Source: Gammaproteobacteria bacterium (GTDB lineage Bacteria; Pseudomonadota; Gammaproteobacteria; Pseudomonadales; Azotimanducaceae). Taken from it: a DNA stretch of 64,000 nucleotides. This document shows positions 41,350-50,302 of the stretch, one piece after another. Position numbers and translations under genes: made by a program. The stretch lies in assembly GCA_030425195.1 (NCBI GenBank), contig JAUIAV010000002.1, forward strand, positions 124,001-188,000. Direction: 5' to 3'. The notes under the pieces were generated by a model. The model made no database searches. It saw only the letters and a list, made by a program, of their open reading frames with translations, and was not told the origin of the DNA. How positions within the stretch are numbered: position 1 is the stretch's first letter; every line of letters begins with the position of its first letter.

Positions 41350-41970
41350 ATGAGGTTATCACTGCGGAGAACCGCCCGTCGGATACCGCTGCTCACCCTT
41401 CTGATCGGATCAACCGGTCTGGCAGCTCCCCTGGGGGACTGGAAACCCGTCCGGGAAGTGGAAGGCGTCACGGTGGAAGCCCGGGGCACCGCATCCGGAT
41501 TCAACGAGCACCGTGGCAGCGCCAAGGTATGTACCCGGCTGGACGTGCTCGAGGCGCTGGTGGCGGACACGGAACGGTTCCCGGAGTGGTTGCCCTATAC
41601 GCGCGACGCGGAACTCCTCGAAGCCTCCGGCGATGAGGTCACCTACTATGTTCGCAGCACCACGCCCTGGCCGCTCAAGGACCGGGACATGGTCTACCGG
41701 GTCACTCGCGGGTCCGATGGCGGGGACGGTGTGCACCTGGAGCTGGTGGGGTTGCCGGATCATGAACCGGAACACCGGGGCGTGACCCGGATGCGTGAAG
41801 CCCGTGGCGAGTGGTGGTTCAGCGAAGCCGGTGACGGCCTGATGATCCGCTACCGGCTCTTCGTCGATCCGGGACCGGTCCCCGCGTTCGTTGCCAATGG
41901 CAGGCTGGCGTCGACGGTCGGACAGACGCTCGCCAACCTGGCCAGCCGGTATCCCTGCAGTCAGATCTGA
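41350..41970 (+). CDS. START/SRPBCC-domain exported protein
   Basis: A 206-residue protein with a signal peptide (RIPLLTLLIGSTGLAAP) and a helix-grip START domain for lipid binding: WKPVREVEGVTVEAR, VCTRLDVLEALVADTERFPEWLPYTRDAELL, YYVRSTTPWPLKDRDMVYRV. The last phrase is characteristic of bacterial START-domain proteins. It would act in the periplasm, possibly carrying a hydrophobic molecule. The MFS gene starts 4 bases after its stop, so they are likely co-expressed. Confidence 0.82.
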   Translation: MRLSLRRTARRIPLLTLLIGSTGLAAPLGDWKPVREVEGVTVEARGTASGFNEHRGSAKVCTRLDVLEALVADTERFPEWLPYTRDAELLEASGDEVTYYVRSTTPWPLKDRDMVYRVTRGSDGGDGVHLELVGLPDHEPEHRGVTRMREARGEWWFSEAGDGLMIRYRLFVDPGPVPAFVANGRLASTVGQTLANLASRYPCSQI

Positions 41971-41973
41971 GGA

Positions 41974-43194
41974 TTGAGCTCGACGGGCGTCAATGCAGGC
42001 CTGCGCTGGTATCTGATCAGTACGGCCTGCTACCTGATGCCCGGCGGTATTCAGGGCGTGCTCTTCCCGTGGCTGGTCGCCGTCTTTCTGAACGAAACGC
42101 CGGAACGGGTGGGTCTGGCTCAGATGGCAAGCCAGCTGCCCATGCTGCTGCTCATCCTTCTGGGCGGACTGGTGGGCGATCGGGTGGATCAGCGTCGCTT
42201 CCTCATCCGGCTGCAGCTCGGGATGATGGCGCCGCCGCTCATCATGGCGGCCCTGCTCGGTGCCGGTCACGTGAGCTATGGACTGCTCATCGGCTGGGCC
42301 ATCGTCATCGGCAGCTTCGGCGCCTTCGCACAGCCGGCCCGGGATGCACTGCTCAACCGGGTCGCAGGCACGGAGATCCAGAAGGTGGTCACGCTGTCCA
42401 TCGGCGTGCAGTTCGGAATCCAGATTCTCGGCTTCGGGCTCGGTTCCACGGCAGATCATGTGGGTGCCCCCGTCCTGCTCGTGATCATGGCGCTGCTCAT
42501 GTTCGCGGCGTCACTTGCCACCCGACGCATCACGGAGATGGCGCCGCTGCCGGTGGCGACCCGCAGACACCCGCTCAGCGAAATCGGCGAAGGCCTCGGC
42601 ATCGCCTTCCGGTCCGAGGTCATCCGACCGGCCATCCTGCTCACCTTCGCCATCGGCATTTTCTTTGCCGGCACCTACATGGTGATCCTGCCGCTGATGG
42701 TGCGCGACCTCTATGCGGGGAGCGCGGGCGGCATCGCCGCCGTGTTCGCTGCCAACATGCTCGGCACCTGCACCACCATCGTCTGGCTGATCCGACGCGG
42801 CGGCGTAGCCAGACCCGGACGGGCCATGCTGATGAACGGGCTGATCAGCTGCGTGACCCTCTCGCTGCTGCATCTGCCGCTGCCGCAGTGGCTCTTCTAT
42901 CTGGTGGTCTACTGCTGGGGGCTCGGCGGCGGCATCAGCATGACCATGTCCCGCGCCGTGGTGCAGGAGGCTGCACCGGCAACTCACCGGGCGCGGATCA
43001 TGTCCGTCTATTCCCTCGGCATGATGGGCGGCATGCCCATCGGCAGCCTGCTGCTCGGCTGGTGCGTGGGCCAGCTCGGTGCCCGGGACGCGGTGCTCGT
43101 GCCGGTGGTGGGCATGGCCCTGGTGGTCTGCCTGCTGCTGCTCACCTCGAACCTCTGGAAGGTGGAGCGGCAGGCAGTGGACGTGTCCGGCTAG
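41974..43194 (+). CDS. MFS transporter (MFS_3/Enterobactin-exporter-like)
   Basis: A 406-residue carrier with about 12 hydrophobic segments. LLGGLVGDRVDQRRFLI in loop 2-3 and GSFGAFAQPARDALLNRVA in helix 4-5 are typical of the EntS/MFS_3 group, and a second loop MSRAVVQEAAPATHRARIMS repeats the pattern. TTG start directly after the START gene; GAGG is very close to it, so the start is not firm. Substrate is unknown. Pairing with a periplasmic START protein hints at a lipid or steroid-like compound, which is inference. Confidence 0.82.
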   Translation: MSSTGVNAGLRWYLISTACYLMPGGIQGVLFPWLVAVFLNETPERVGLAQMASQLPMLLLILLGGLVGDRVDQRRFLIRLQLGMMAPPLIMAALLGAGHVSYGLLIGWAIVIGSFGAFAQPARDALLNRVAGTEIQKVVTLSIGVQFGIQILGFGLGSTADHVGAPVLLVIMALLMFAASLATRRITEMAPLPVATRRHPLSEIGEGLGIAFRSEVIRPAILLTFAIGIFFAGTYMVILPLMVRDLYAGSAGGIAAVFAANMLGTCTTIVWLIRRGGVARPGRAMLMNGLISCVTLSLLHLPLPQWLFYLVVYCWGLGGGISMTMSRAVVQEAAPATHRARIMSVYSLGMMGGMPIGSLLLGWCVGQLGARDAVLVPVVGMALVVCLLLLTSNLWKVERQAVDVSG

Positions 43195-43281
43195 GCATCA
43201 GCCTCAGTCACCTTCCTGATCCTCCCGCGTCTCGAACGCCGCACAACGCGCCGCCCCTCTTCCTCGAACCACGACAGTAAA

Positions 43282-43298
43282 AAAACCTGGCGGGTTTT
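43282..43298. terminator. Weak A/T hairpin, possible terminator after the MFS gene
   Basis: AAAACC pairs with GGTTTT across TGGCG in the 180-base spacer before the thioesterase gene, with an A-run before it and T-run within the right arm. Only two G-C pairs support it, so efficiency is doubtful. Nothing else is evident in the spacer. Confidence 0.3.
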
Positions 43299-43374
43299 CC
43301 TCGCGTTTCCGATCTACAGGACAGGGAAACAGCGTCTGTGCCGCCGGTGCAGACCAACGGCAGGGAGAACGTCG

Positions 43375-43950
43375 ATGAATCTGTATCTGAGGCTTTTACT
43401 GACCATGCTGGCTGCCTGGCGCTCACCGGCGCTCGGCCATGAAGAAACGAGCGAGCGCCGCTTCCGGGTCTGGCCTCATGACATCGACCTTTTCGGTCAC
43501 ATGAACAACGGGCGGTATCTGCAGATCATGGACGTCGCGCGTGCGGACTGGATGCTGCGCACGGGTGTCATTGATGCCATGCGCCGAAATCGCTGGGGGG
43601 CGGTGCTAGGTGGCGGGGTCGTCCGCTTCCGCCGTTCTCTGAAACCCATGCAGACATATCGGGTGAGAACCCGCCTCATCTGCTGGGACGAGCGATGGTT
43701 CTATCACGAACACACCTTCCTCAACGGCGCAGGCCACTGCGTGGCCGTAGGTATCACCCGGGCAGCTCTGCGCAGCGGTGGGAACTGGGTGGCCTCCCGG
43801 AGCGTCGTGCGGGCGGTGAGCGAGGGAGCGGTTTCTCCGCCCCTGCCGGCCTACCTGAAGGAACTGCTCGACGCGGAGGAAGCCATGTTCCGGGCGGGCG
43901 AAGAGACCCCGCGCCCGCTCGACGAAGTGACGATGGAGGTATGCCGATGA
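43375..43950 (+). CDS. Acyl-CoA thioesterase-like hotdog protein
   Basis: A 191-residue hotdog-fold protein. WPHDIDLFGHMNNGRYLQIMDVARADW is the 4HBT active-site motif (Asp ... GHMNN), and the following RFRRSLKPMQTYRVRTRL strands fit the fold. The N-terminus NLYLRLLLTMLAAW is hydrophobic, so it may be membrane-attached. It resembles the THEM6-like thioesterase group. Its stop overlaps the RND start as ATGA, coupling it to a lipid-exporter-type RND protein, which suggests that it releases or edits an acyl product for export. Confidence 0.8.
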   Translation: MNLYLRLLLTMLAAWRSPALGHEETSERRFRVWPHDIDLFGHMNNGRYLQIMDVARADWMLRTGVIDAMRRNRWGAVLGGGVVRFRRSLKPMQTYRVRTRLICWDERWFYHEHTFLNGAGHCVAVGITRAALRSGGNWVASRSVVRAVSEGAVSPPLPAYLKELLDAEEAMFRAGEETPRPLDEVTMEVCR

Positions 43951-46900
43951 ACGAGCACAAGCCTTTCCTGGCGGCATTCTTCCGGATGCTGATCGATGCA
44001 CCACGCATCACCATCGGCCTCGGGATGATGCTGATTCTGGTCAGCAGTTTCGGTCTGACCAGGCTCTACAAGGATACCTCTGTGGATGCTTTTATCCCGG
44101 CGGATCATCCGTCACTGCTTGCCAACGACCGAACAGCGGAGATCTTCGGCCTGACCGAGCCGATCGCGATTGCCGTCATGAGCCGGGATGGCCGTACCAT
44201 CTTCAATTCCGAAGCGCTTGCGCTCATTGCCATGCTCACGGAGGCGGTCGAGCAGCTGCCGAACGTCCGTTCAGACAAGGTGATCAGTCTGGCCACGGAG
44301 TCCTCCATCCGGGGTGATGAAGGCAGCCTGCTGGTGGAAGCCTACTACGAGCCCGGCATGAGCGAGCTCGAGGCCCGGGATGCAAGAGCCCGATGGCTCG
44401 ACATGCCGCCGCACGTGAACAGCCTGGTGGCCGAAGATGAATCCGGTGCCGTGATCATGGCGGAGCTGATCGATGCTGAAGCGTCAGCCGGAACCTACGA
44501 AGCGGTCCGGGAGCTCGTCGGTGCCCATGGCAGTCCGGATTACGAGTTGCTGGTGGCTGGTCCCGGCGCCGTCAGCGGTTATCTCTCGAGCTACATCGAC
44601 CGGGACGCGCGGGTGCTGCAGCCGGTCGTTTTCGTGCTGATCCTGGTTTTTCTGTATGTTGCCTTCCGCAGCGTCCGTGCCCTGGCCGGGCCGCTGCTGG
44701 TGGTCGCGGGCGCAGCGGGAGGTGCGCTCGGAATCATGGCCTGGCAGGACATTGCCTACTTCGCCATCACCAATGCGCTGCCGGTGATCCTGGTTGCCAT
44801 CTCAGTCGCAGACGCGATTCACGTACTTTCGGGTTACTACCGGCTCCGTGCCGGTCGTCCGCACATGCCGCGCAGGGAGGTGATCGTGCTGACGATGACG
44901 GAAATGAGCCGGCCGATTACGCTGACGACGCTCACTACCATGGCGGGGTTCGTGGGAATCGGGCTGGCATCCATCATGCCGCCCATAGAGTATTTCGCCT
45001 GGTTCGCCGCGCTCGGCGTTGCGCTGGCCTGGCTGTTCTCCATGGTGGTGCTGCCGCCGGCGATGATGGTTCTGAATCTCAGACCTTCGAAGGCCTTCAG
45101 CTCCTGGAGTGCGGACCGGCCGGATTATCTCGGTGCGTTGTTCGGCAGGATCGGCCTGCTGAGCGTACGCCATTCGGGACTCGTTCTCGGGGTGTTTGTC
45201 ATCCTGTTGGTCATGGCCGCGGTTGGTGCTTCGCAGCTTCGGGTGGACAGGTCGCAGGTCGAGAATTTCGCGCCCGATGAGCCCATCCGGATTGCCGACG
45301 AGCGCATCAACCGGACGTTTGCCGGCACCGCATTTCTGGACGTGATCGTCGAGACCGGAGCGGAAGGTGATCTGCTGGAGTCTGGCCGCATGAGCCGTAT
45401 CGCCGAGCTGCAGACTTTCATGGACGGCCTGCCGCATGTTTCCAAAACCCTCAGCATCGTGGACTATCTGAGTCTTCTGCATCGGGCGTTCGAGATGCTG
45501 CCTTCCGGTGAAGCCCGGCTGCTGCCGCACCCTGAAGGTGCGCTGGCGCAGTACATGCTCGTTTACGAAGCTGCCGGCGATCCGACGGACTTCGAGGAGG
45601 AGATCGCCCCAGATTATCGTACCGCGCTCTTGCGCGCCGTCCTGGATACGCCGCTTTACAGTGAAAGCGTTCCGGCCGTCGAAAGGCTGTCCGAGTACCT
45701 CTCCCGGCATCTCGACGACCGGCATCTTCGGGGGACCATAGCCGGTGATGTGAACGTCGCCTATCACTGGATGAGCCGGCTGGAAACCTCGCACTTCACG
45801 GGTGTGGGGCTGTCCCTGATTCTGGTGCTTCTGATGTCCATGATCGCGTTCCGTTCCATGGGAGCGGGCGTGGTGTCGGTGGTGCCGGTGGCGTTCACCG
45901 TGCTGCTGCTGTACGGCGTCATGGGCTACCTGGGCATCTACCTGGAACCTGCCACCAGTATGTTTGCTGCCATATCCGTAGGTGTTGGCGTGGATTTCGC
46001 CATTCATCTGGTGGACCGACTGCGACTGGCACTGAGGCAGAACGATGGCGACCACGAAGCAGCCGTGCGGCAGGCGATGCCGGGAACAGCCAGAGCCTGT
46101 TTCTTCAATGCGGCAGCGCTGGGTGTCGGATTTTCCGTGCTCCTGCTTAGCGGCCTGCCTACACTGCAGCGGTTCGGCGGCCTGGTCAGCATTGCTGCTC
46201 TGGGGAGTTTTCTGTGTGCTCTGTTCATCGTTCCCGCTCTCTATGCAGCGGCGCATCAGCTCACCCGCAGCCTGGCGGCCCGGGCAGGCGGTACTGCAGC
46301 GGTTCTGCTGCTGATGCTCGCCGGTGCCGGTTTTCCGGAGCGGGCAGCGGCGGTTGAGCCGCTCTCGGGGCTGGAAGTCGCCCAGCGTGTCGCTGAGCGG
46401 GAGGAAGGCCAGGCCGCCCGCCGGACGATCCGTATGACGTTGACGGATCGCAGAGGCCGCGTTCGTGAGCGCGAAGCCGTCGTGCTGAAATACAGTACGG
46501 AGCAGAGCCGGGCCACCCGCATAAGTTATCAGGCGCCGAAGTCAGTCAGGGGCGTCACCTTTCTCAGCCGGGATGCGAAGGACGTGGGCCGGGAGGAGCG
46601 CTGGCTCTATCTGCCCGCGACGAGGAAAGCCCGCCGAATTCCTGCGTCGGACCGCGGCGATTACTTCCTCGGCACGGACTTCACGTACGAGGATGTGCAG
46701 TCCGACCTCAAGTTCGATGTCGATGACTACCGCTTCGAGTACGTTTCCGGGCAGCGTCGGGATGGTGCGGAAGTGCATGAGATCCAGGGCCGGCCCGTCA
46801 CACCGGCGGCGGCCCGGGAGCTCGGCTATGGTCGATTTGAAGCGCGGGTGGACGGCGAAAGCTGGATGCCCATGGAAATCCGCTTCTTCGATCTCAAGGG

Positions 46901-47102
46901 GGCGCTGCTGAAGACGATCTTTGTCAGGGACGTGAGGCGCGTCGACGCCATATGGACCGCGCACGAGGTGGAGGCCGTCAATCATCAGACGGGCCACAGC
47001 ACGCGGTTCGACTACCACTCGGTAGCCTATCCGGACACCCTGCCGCCGGACTATTTCGATGCGGCGAGACTCGACCGCATGAACGTGGTGGGATCTCCAT
47101 GA
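43947..47102 (+). CDS. MMPL-type RND exporter fused to a LolA-like domain
   Basis: A 1051-residue protein. Residues 1 to about 775 are an RND/MMPL lipid exporter with two halves, each one helix, a periplasmic loop and five helices, including sterol-sensing-like VAISVADAIHVLSG and AAISVGVGVDFAIHLVDRL. Residues about 805-1051 are an outer-membrane-lipoprotein-sorting-like (LolA-type) domain with YQAPKSVRGVTFLSRD, ERWLYLPATRKARRI and FTYEDVQSDL. The join (about 781-800, AAVLLLMLAGAGF, then PERAAA) looks like the LolA partner's signal peptide retained as a thirteenth helix. These are usually separate adjacent genes. The second ATG is chosen, with GGAGG seven bases upstream. Coupled to both neighbours by ATGA overlaps. 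Confidence 0.87.
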   Translation: MNEHKPFLAAFFRMLIDAPRITIGLGMMLILVSSFGLTRLYKDTSVDAFIPADHPSLLANDRTAEIFGLTEPIAIAVMSRDGRTIFNSEALALIAMLTEAVEQLPNVRSDKVISLATESSIRGDEGSLLVEAYYEPGMSELEARDARARWLDMPPHVNSLVAEDESGAVIMAELIDAEASAGTYEAVRELVGAHGSPDYELLVAGPGAVSGYLSSYIDRDARVLQPVVFVLILVFLYVAFRSVRALAGPLLVVAGAAGGALGIMAWQDIAYFAITNALPVILVAISVADAIHVLSGYYRLRAGRPHMPRREVIVLTMTEMSRPITLTTLTTMAGFVGIGLASIMPPIEYFAWFAALGVALAWLFSMVVLPPAMMVLNLRPSKAFSSWSADRPDYLGALFGRIGLLSVRHSGLVLGVFVILLVMAAVGASQLRVDRSQVENFAPDEPIRIADERINRTFAGTAFLDVIVETGAEGDLLESGRMSRIAELQTFMDGLPHVSKTLSIVDYLSLLHRAFEMLPSGEARLLPHPEGALAQYMLVYEAAGDPTDFEEEIAPDYRTALLRAVLDTPLYSESVPAVERLSEYLSRHLDDRHLRGTIAGDVNVAYHWMSRLETSHFTGVGLSLILVLLMSMIAFRSMGAGVVSVVPVAFTVLLLYGVMGYLGIYLEPATSMFAAISVGVGVDFAIHLVDRLRLALRQNDGDHEAAVRQAMPGTARACFFNAAALGVGFSVLLLSGLPTLQRFGGLVSIAALGSFLCALFIVPALYAAAHQLTRSLAARAGGTAAVLLLMLAGAGFPERAAAVEPLSGLEVAQRVAEREEGQAARRTIRMTLTDRRGRVREREAVVLKYSTEQSRATRISYQAPKSVRGVTFLSRDAKDVGREERWLYLPATRKARRIPASDRGDYFLGTDFTYEDVQSDLKFDVDDYRFEYVSGQRRDGAEVHEIQGRPVTPAAARELGYGRFEARVDGESWMPMEIRFFDLKGALLKTIFVRDVRRVDAIWTAHEVEAVNHQTGHSTRFDYHSVAYPDTLPPDYFDAARLDRMNVVGSP

Positions 47103-48397
47103 TCCGGCTTGCCGTCATCGGCTCCATATGGGTGACAGGGCTGCTGGCCTGCCAGACCGCCCGATCGGAAACGTACCTCTCCATGCCGGTGCGGCTGAGC
47201 TATGGATACGCTCTGGTACCAGACAGGGATCTGGAGCAGAGCGTCCAGGCTGTCCCAAGGTTGGAGACGGAAGCGGATCGATATCGAGCGGCCGTTTCGG
47301 TACGGCTCGAAGGAGATGTTCTGGACCTGCTCGAACCGGGGAGCCCGGACTTCGACAACTACGTGAGTCCGAGCAGGCCCTGGCAACTGGGTACCTGGGG
47401 TCGCCTGGAGCTCCGGGACGCCTTCATCGAGCTGCCCTTTGCCCGCAATCGGGCGCGACTGGGCAAGCAGCAGATCGTCTGGGGCAACCTGGACGGGATC
47501 AAGGTGCTGGACGTGCTGAATCCGCAGCGCTTCCGTGAGTTCATTCTGGAGGATTTTGCAGATTCGAGGATCGGCACCTGGAGTCTTTACCTCGATCTGC
47601 TGTCCGGGCCCTGGCGGGCCGAGTTCGCTCTCATCCCGGACACGACGACGCACGAGCTGCCGGAAACGGACGCCTGGTTCGAACTGACCGCACCCCGCTT
47701 CCGATACGGTGCTGGTCCCGGCGATCCGGTCCCCCCACAGCAGTCTGTGCGGCCACAGATCAGAGACGGAACCGTAGCCGTCCGGATCAGTCGTGAGCTC
47801 TTTGGTGTGGATCTGGGGGTGGTGGCGTTGTCTGGCCTGGACTTCGAACCTCTGGGGCGCCTCTCGATGGAAGAGTCTGGCATCGTTCTGGAGCAATACC
47901 ATGAGCGACGGACGCTCTATGGTGTTCAGGCGGAAACCGGCGTTGGGGGGCTGGTATTCCGACTGGAAGCCAGCTATCAGCCCGACAGGATGTTCAACCT
48001 GCAGACGGCCGGCGGGCTCGAGACGAGCCGGCTGGCGCAGTGGCGGGTCGCTGCAGCCGCGGATGTGGATGGGCCTTTCGGGCTGTTTCTGAATCTCCAG
48101 TACCTTCACGATCAGGTTATGGCGGCGCCGGAGAGTCTGGTTCGACAGTCCATCGATCGCGTGCTCACCGTCTTCGTGCGCCGCACGTTCATGCGTGAGC
48201 GGCTGCTGGTGGAAGCACGCTGGTACGGCGAACTGAACGAGGACGACGGGATGGCTCGGGGTCGCCTGGAGTATGAGCTGAGTGCCAATACCCGGCTCGG
48301 ACTCTCAGTCGACGTTTTTTACGGTTCCCGGGAAGGCCTGTTCGGACAGTTCGAGTCCAGGGACAGGCTGAAGCTCTCGGTCAAGCACACCTTCTAG
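47099..48397 (+). CDS. DUF1302-type outer-membrane barrel protein
   Basis: A 432-residue exported protein; signal peptide at residues 1-22 (AVIGSIWVTGLLACQTARS). The body has alternating strands typical of a porin-like barrel and the family phrases WGRLELRDAFIELPF, RLGKQQIVWGNLDGIKVLDVLNPQ and REFILEDF, as in the DUF1302 proteins found beside RND/LolA pairs. It ends with LKLSVKHTF, with the C-terminal Phe expected by the BAM machinery. Start overlaps the RND-LolA stop by 4 bases. Likely the outer-membrane end of the export path. Confidence 0.83.
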   Translation: MIRLAVIGSIWVTGLLACQTARSETYLSMPVRLSYGYALVPDRDLEQSVQAVPRLETEADRYRAAVSVRLEGDVLDLLEPGSPDFDNYVSPSRPWQLGTWGRLELRDAFIELPFARNRARLGKQQIVWGNLDGIKVLDVLNPQRFREFILEDFADSRIGTWSLYLDLLSGPWRAEFALIPDTTTHELPETDAWFELTAPRFRYGAGPGDPVPPQQSVRPQIRDGTVAVRISRELFGVDLGVVALSGLDFEPLGRLSMEESGIVLEQYHERRTLYGVQAETGVGGLVFRLEASYQPDRMFNLQTAGGLETSRLAQWRVAAAADVDGPFGLFLNLQYLHDQVMAAPESLVRQSIDRVLTVFVRRTFMRERLLVEARWYGELNEDDGMARGRLEYELSANTRLGLSVDVFYGSREGLFGQFESRDRLKLSVKHTF

Positions 48398-48534
48398 GCA
48401 GACGGGACCTCGATGATGGACAAGGCATCAGAAGATTCCCCGGATCCTGTCGCCGAGCAATTCTACCCGGGCGGCGGGATGGCGCTTTACAGAGGCATCG
48501 TGCGGGACGGCGGGAGCGGCCGCGGCTCCGTGCT

Positions 48535-49083
48535 TCAGCTGCTGTCGCGCATCAGTTCCGCGATCCGGGCGCGCGCGGCGGACCAGAAGCGTTCCGCGGA
48601 ACGTTCTGAGACCGCAAGGCTTTCGGCAGTCTCAGCGACGGTGAAACCGGCAAAGTAGCGGCATTCGAAAGCCTGGGCCAGTCTTGGATCCTCTGCTTCC
48701 AGCAGATCGAGGACCCGGTCCACCTCGATCAGAAACTCCGCGCTGGCCTGGGTCTCGTCCGCGACCCGTTCCTCATCCAGGCTGATGCCGTCGGCGCTGC
48801 GCTTTGCCGCAGCGGCATACCGGATCTCGTCGACGATGACGCGTCTCATGATGGTTGCCGCCAGTGCAAAGAACTGTTGCCGATCATCGGCACAGACCTG
48901 GCCGCCGCTGAGAAGCTTCACGAAGGTTTCGTTGACGAGGGTGGTAGCACCAAGCGCTGAGCCGCTGGACCTCCGTCGGGCCATCCCTTTCAGCTCCGGG
49001 TAGATGAGTCGGGTCAGATCATTTAGGGCACTCTGGTCTCCTTCCCGATAGGCATTCAGGAGGAGGGTGACTTCCGACGGCAT
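48535..49083 (-). CDS. ECF RNA polymerase sigma factor, TIGR02999-like
   Basis: A 182-residue sigma-70-family ECF factor. Region 2 contains DLTRLIYPELKGMARRR and TTLVNETFVKLL, with QQFFALAATIMRRVIVDEIR for promoter melting. Region 4 is DPRLAQAFECRYFAGFTVAETAESLAVSERSAERFWSAARARI. The phrase set is that of the TIGR02999 group, often found with Ser/Thr kinases; none is adjacent here, nor any anti-sigma factor. The ATG with AAGGGA upstream is used; the track ORF adds 104 spurious residues from the LysE region. Confidence 0.88.
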   Translation of the reverse strand: MPSEVTLLLNAYREGDQSALNDLTRLIYPELKGMARRRSSGSALGATTLVNETFVKLLSGGQVCADDRQQFFALAATIMRRVIVDEIRYAAAAKRSADGISLDEERVADETQASAEFLIEVDRVLDLLEAEDPRLAQAFECRYFAGFTVAETAESLAVSERSAERFWSAARARIAELMRDSS

Positions 49084-49145
49084 GGTTCCCTTTCGCTGAG
49101 TTGGAGAGCGGCAGAGATAGCACAGATCCGCAATGAAGGTAAAAC

Positions 49146-49739
49146 TCAGCCCAGCGACGCGTGAACCACCGTCGTCAGCAGCAGCCCGGCCATCAGAAAA
49201 TTGAACGTCTGCAGCCGTCGGCCGCTGGTGAGAAGGGGCTGGATCTGCCGACCCAGCAGGGTCCAGCAGCCGACGGAAGGCAGGTTGATCAGACCGAAAA
49301 CGAGCGCCACCCACAGGATGGCTTCCAGGCTGCGGCTGGGTGCATAGACGGTGACGGCGGTCAGGGCCATGGCCCAGCCTTTCGGATTGACCCACTGAAA
49401 CAGGGCCGCCTGCAGAAAAGTGAACGGCTTCCCGGCTGCCTGGCCGGGCTCCGGCGGTGCCGCGGTGGCGATCTTCCAGGCCAGATAGACCAGGTAGACG
49501 ATGCTCACGATCCGCAGGACGTCATAGCTCAACGGGAACGCGTCGAAGATCCCCACCAGACCGATACCCACCAGCGCGACCATGATGACGAAACCGATGC
49601 CGATGCCGAGCATATGTGGAACGGTCCGGCGGATGCCGAAGTTGGCCCCCGACGCCATCAGCATGAGGTTGTTCGGGCCCGGGGTGATGGAGCTCACCAG
49701 AGCGAACAGCGAGAAAGCGGTCAGCAGCTCCAGATCCAT
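49146..49739 (-). CDS. LysE/RhtB-family amino-acid exporter
   Basis: A 197-residue inner-membrane exporter with about six helices. The N-terminal SSITPGPNNLMLMASGANFG is the family signature, and FQWVNPKGWAMALTAVTVY in the middle is equally diagnostic. Start at the ATG giving MDLELLTAF. It is divergent from an Lrp-type regulator with 102 bases between starts, the classical arrangement in which the regulator senses the exported amino acid. Which amino acid is not visible. Confidence 0.9.
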   Translation of the reverse strand: MDLELLTAFSLFALVSSITPGPNNLMLMASGANFGIRRTVPHMLGIGIGFVIMVALVGIGLVGIFDAFPLSYDVLRIVSIVYLVYLAWKIATAAPPEPGQAAGKPFTFLQAALFQWVNPKGWAMALTAVTVYAPSRSLEAILWVALVFGLINLPSVGCWTLLGRQIQPLLTSGRRLQTFNFLMAGLLLTTVVHASLG

Positions 49740-49841
49740 CGTCTTCGTCCGCCAGGTCAGTCGTAAAGAGGATGCAATTGTGCGCCGGGTTTCTGGTGTA
49801 GGATTGCAAATTGCTGTCTCGAGGGGCTCTGGAAGCAACAT
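49740..49841. promoter_or_regulatory. Divergent lysE/lrp control region with AT-rich repeats
   Basis: This spacer contains GCAATTG near 49774 and TTGCAAATTGC near 49804, two A/T-centred related motifs about 30 bases apart, in otherwise GC-rich DNA. They are of the kind bound by Lrp/AsnC octamers. No convincing -35/-10 pair stands out. Confidence 0.35.
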
Positions 49842-50294
49842 ATGACGAAGTTAGATCGGATCAGTGAACGAATATTGCGTGAACTTTCCGGAGACGGTCG
49901 GATCACCAATACGGAGCTGGCAGACCGGGTAGGTCTGTCGCCGTCCGCCTGCCTGCGGCGTGTTCAGGAGCTGGAGCGCAGCGGTGTGATCCGCGGCTAC
50001 CGTGCCGTGCTGAATCCCGGGTCCGTGGGACGCGCCTTTGTGGCCTACGTGGCGGTGGGACTGTCCGATCACTCGAAAAAATCCCAGTCGGCCTTCGAGC
50101 GGGCCATGACCCGGGCTCCGGAAGTGCGGGAATGCCACAACATCACCGGCGCCATCGAGTATCTGCTGCGGGTGGAGGTGCCGGACCTGGGGGCCTACAA
50201 GGTTTTCCACACGGACGTGCTCGGGACGCTGCCTCAGGTGACGGCCATCACCTCCTATGTGGTGATGGACTCGCCCAAGGACGAGCGGGCCTGA
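49842..50294 (+). CDS. Lrp/AsnC-family transcriptional regulator
   Basis: A 150-residue regulator. The N-terminal HTH is LDRISERILRELSGDGRITNTELADRVGLSPSACLRRVQELERSGVI, a textbook AsnC HTH with the conserved SPxxCLRRV. The C-terminal RAM ligand domain contains AFVAYVAVGL, VRECHNITGAIEYLLRVEVPDL and a final YVVMDSPKD. It is divergent from the LysE exporter, its likely target. Confidence 0.92.
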   Translation: MTKLDRISERILRELSGDGRITNTELADRVGLSPSACLRRVQELERSGVIRGYRAVLNPGSVGRAFVAYVAVGLSDHSKKSQSAFERAMTRAPEVRECHNITGAIEYLLRVEVPDLGAYKVFHTDVLGTLPQVTAITSYVVMDSPKDERA

Positions 50295-50302
50295 TCAGGA
50301 CG

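Noticed and set aside
44802-46256. 484-aa minus-strand ORF
   Set aside because: Shadow of the RND-LolA gene; low-complexity His/Gln/Arg composition.
48413-48658. 81-aa plus-strand ORF after the DUF1302 gene
   Set aside because: Its second half is antisense to the conserved C-terminus of the sigma factor; no ribosome site or motif supports it.
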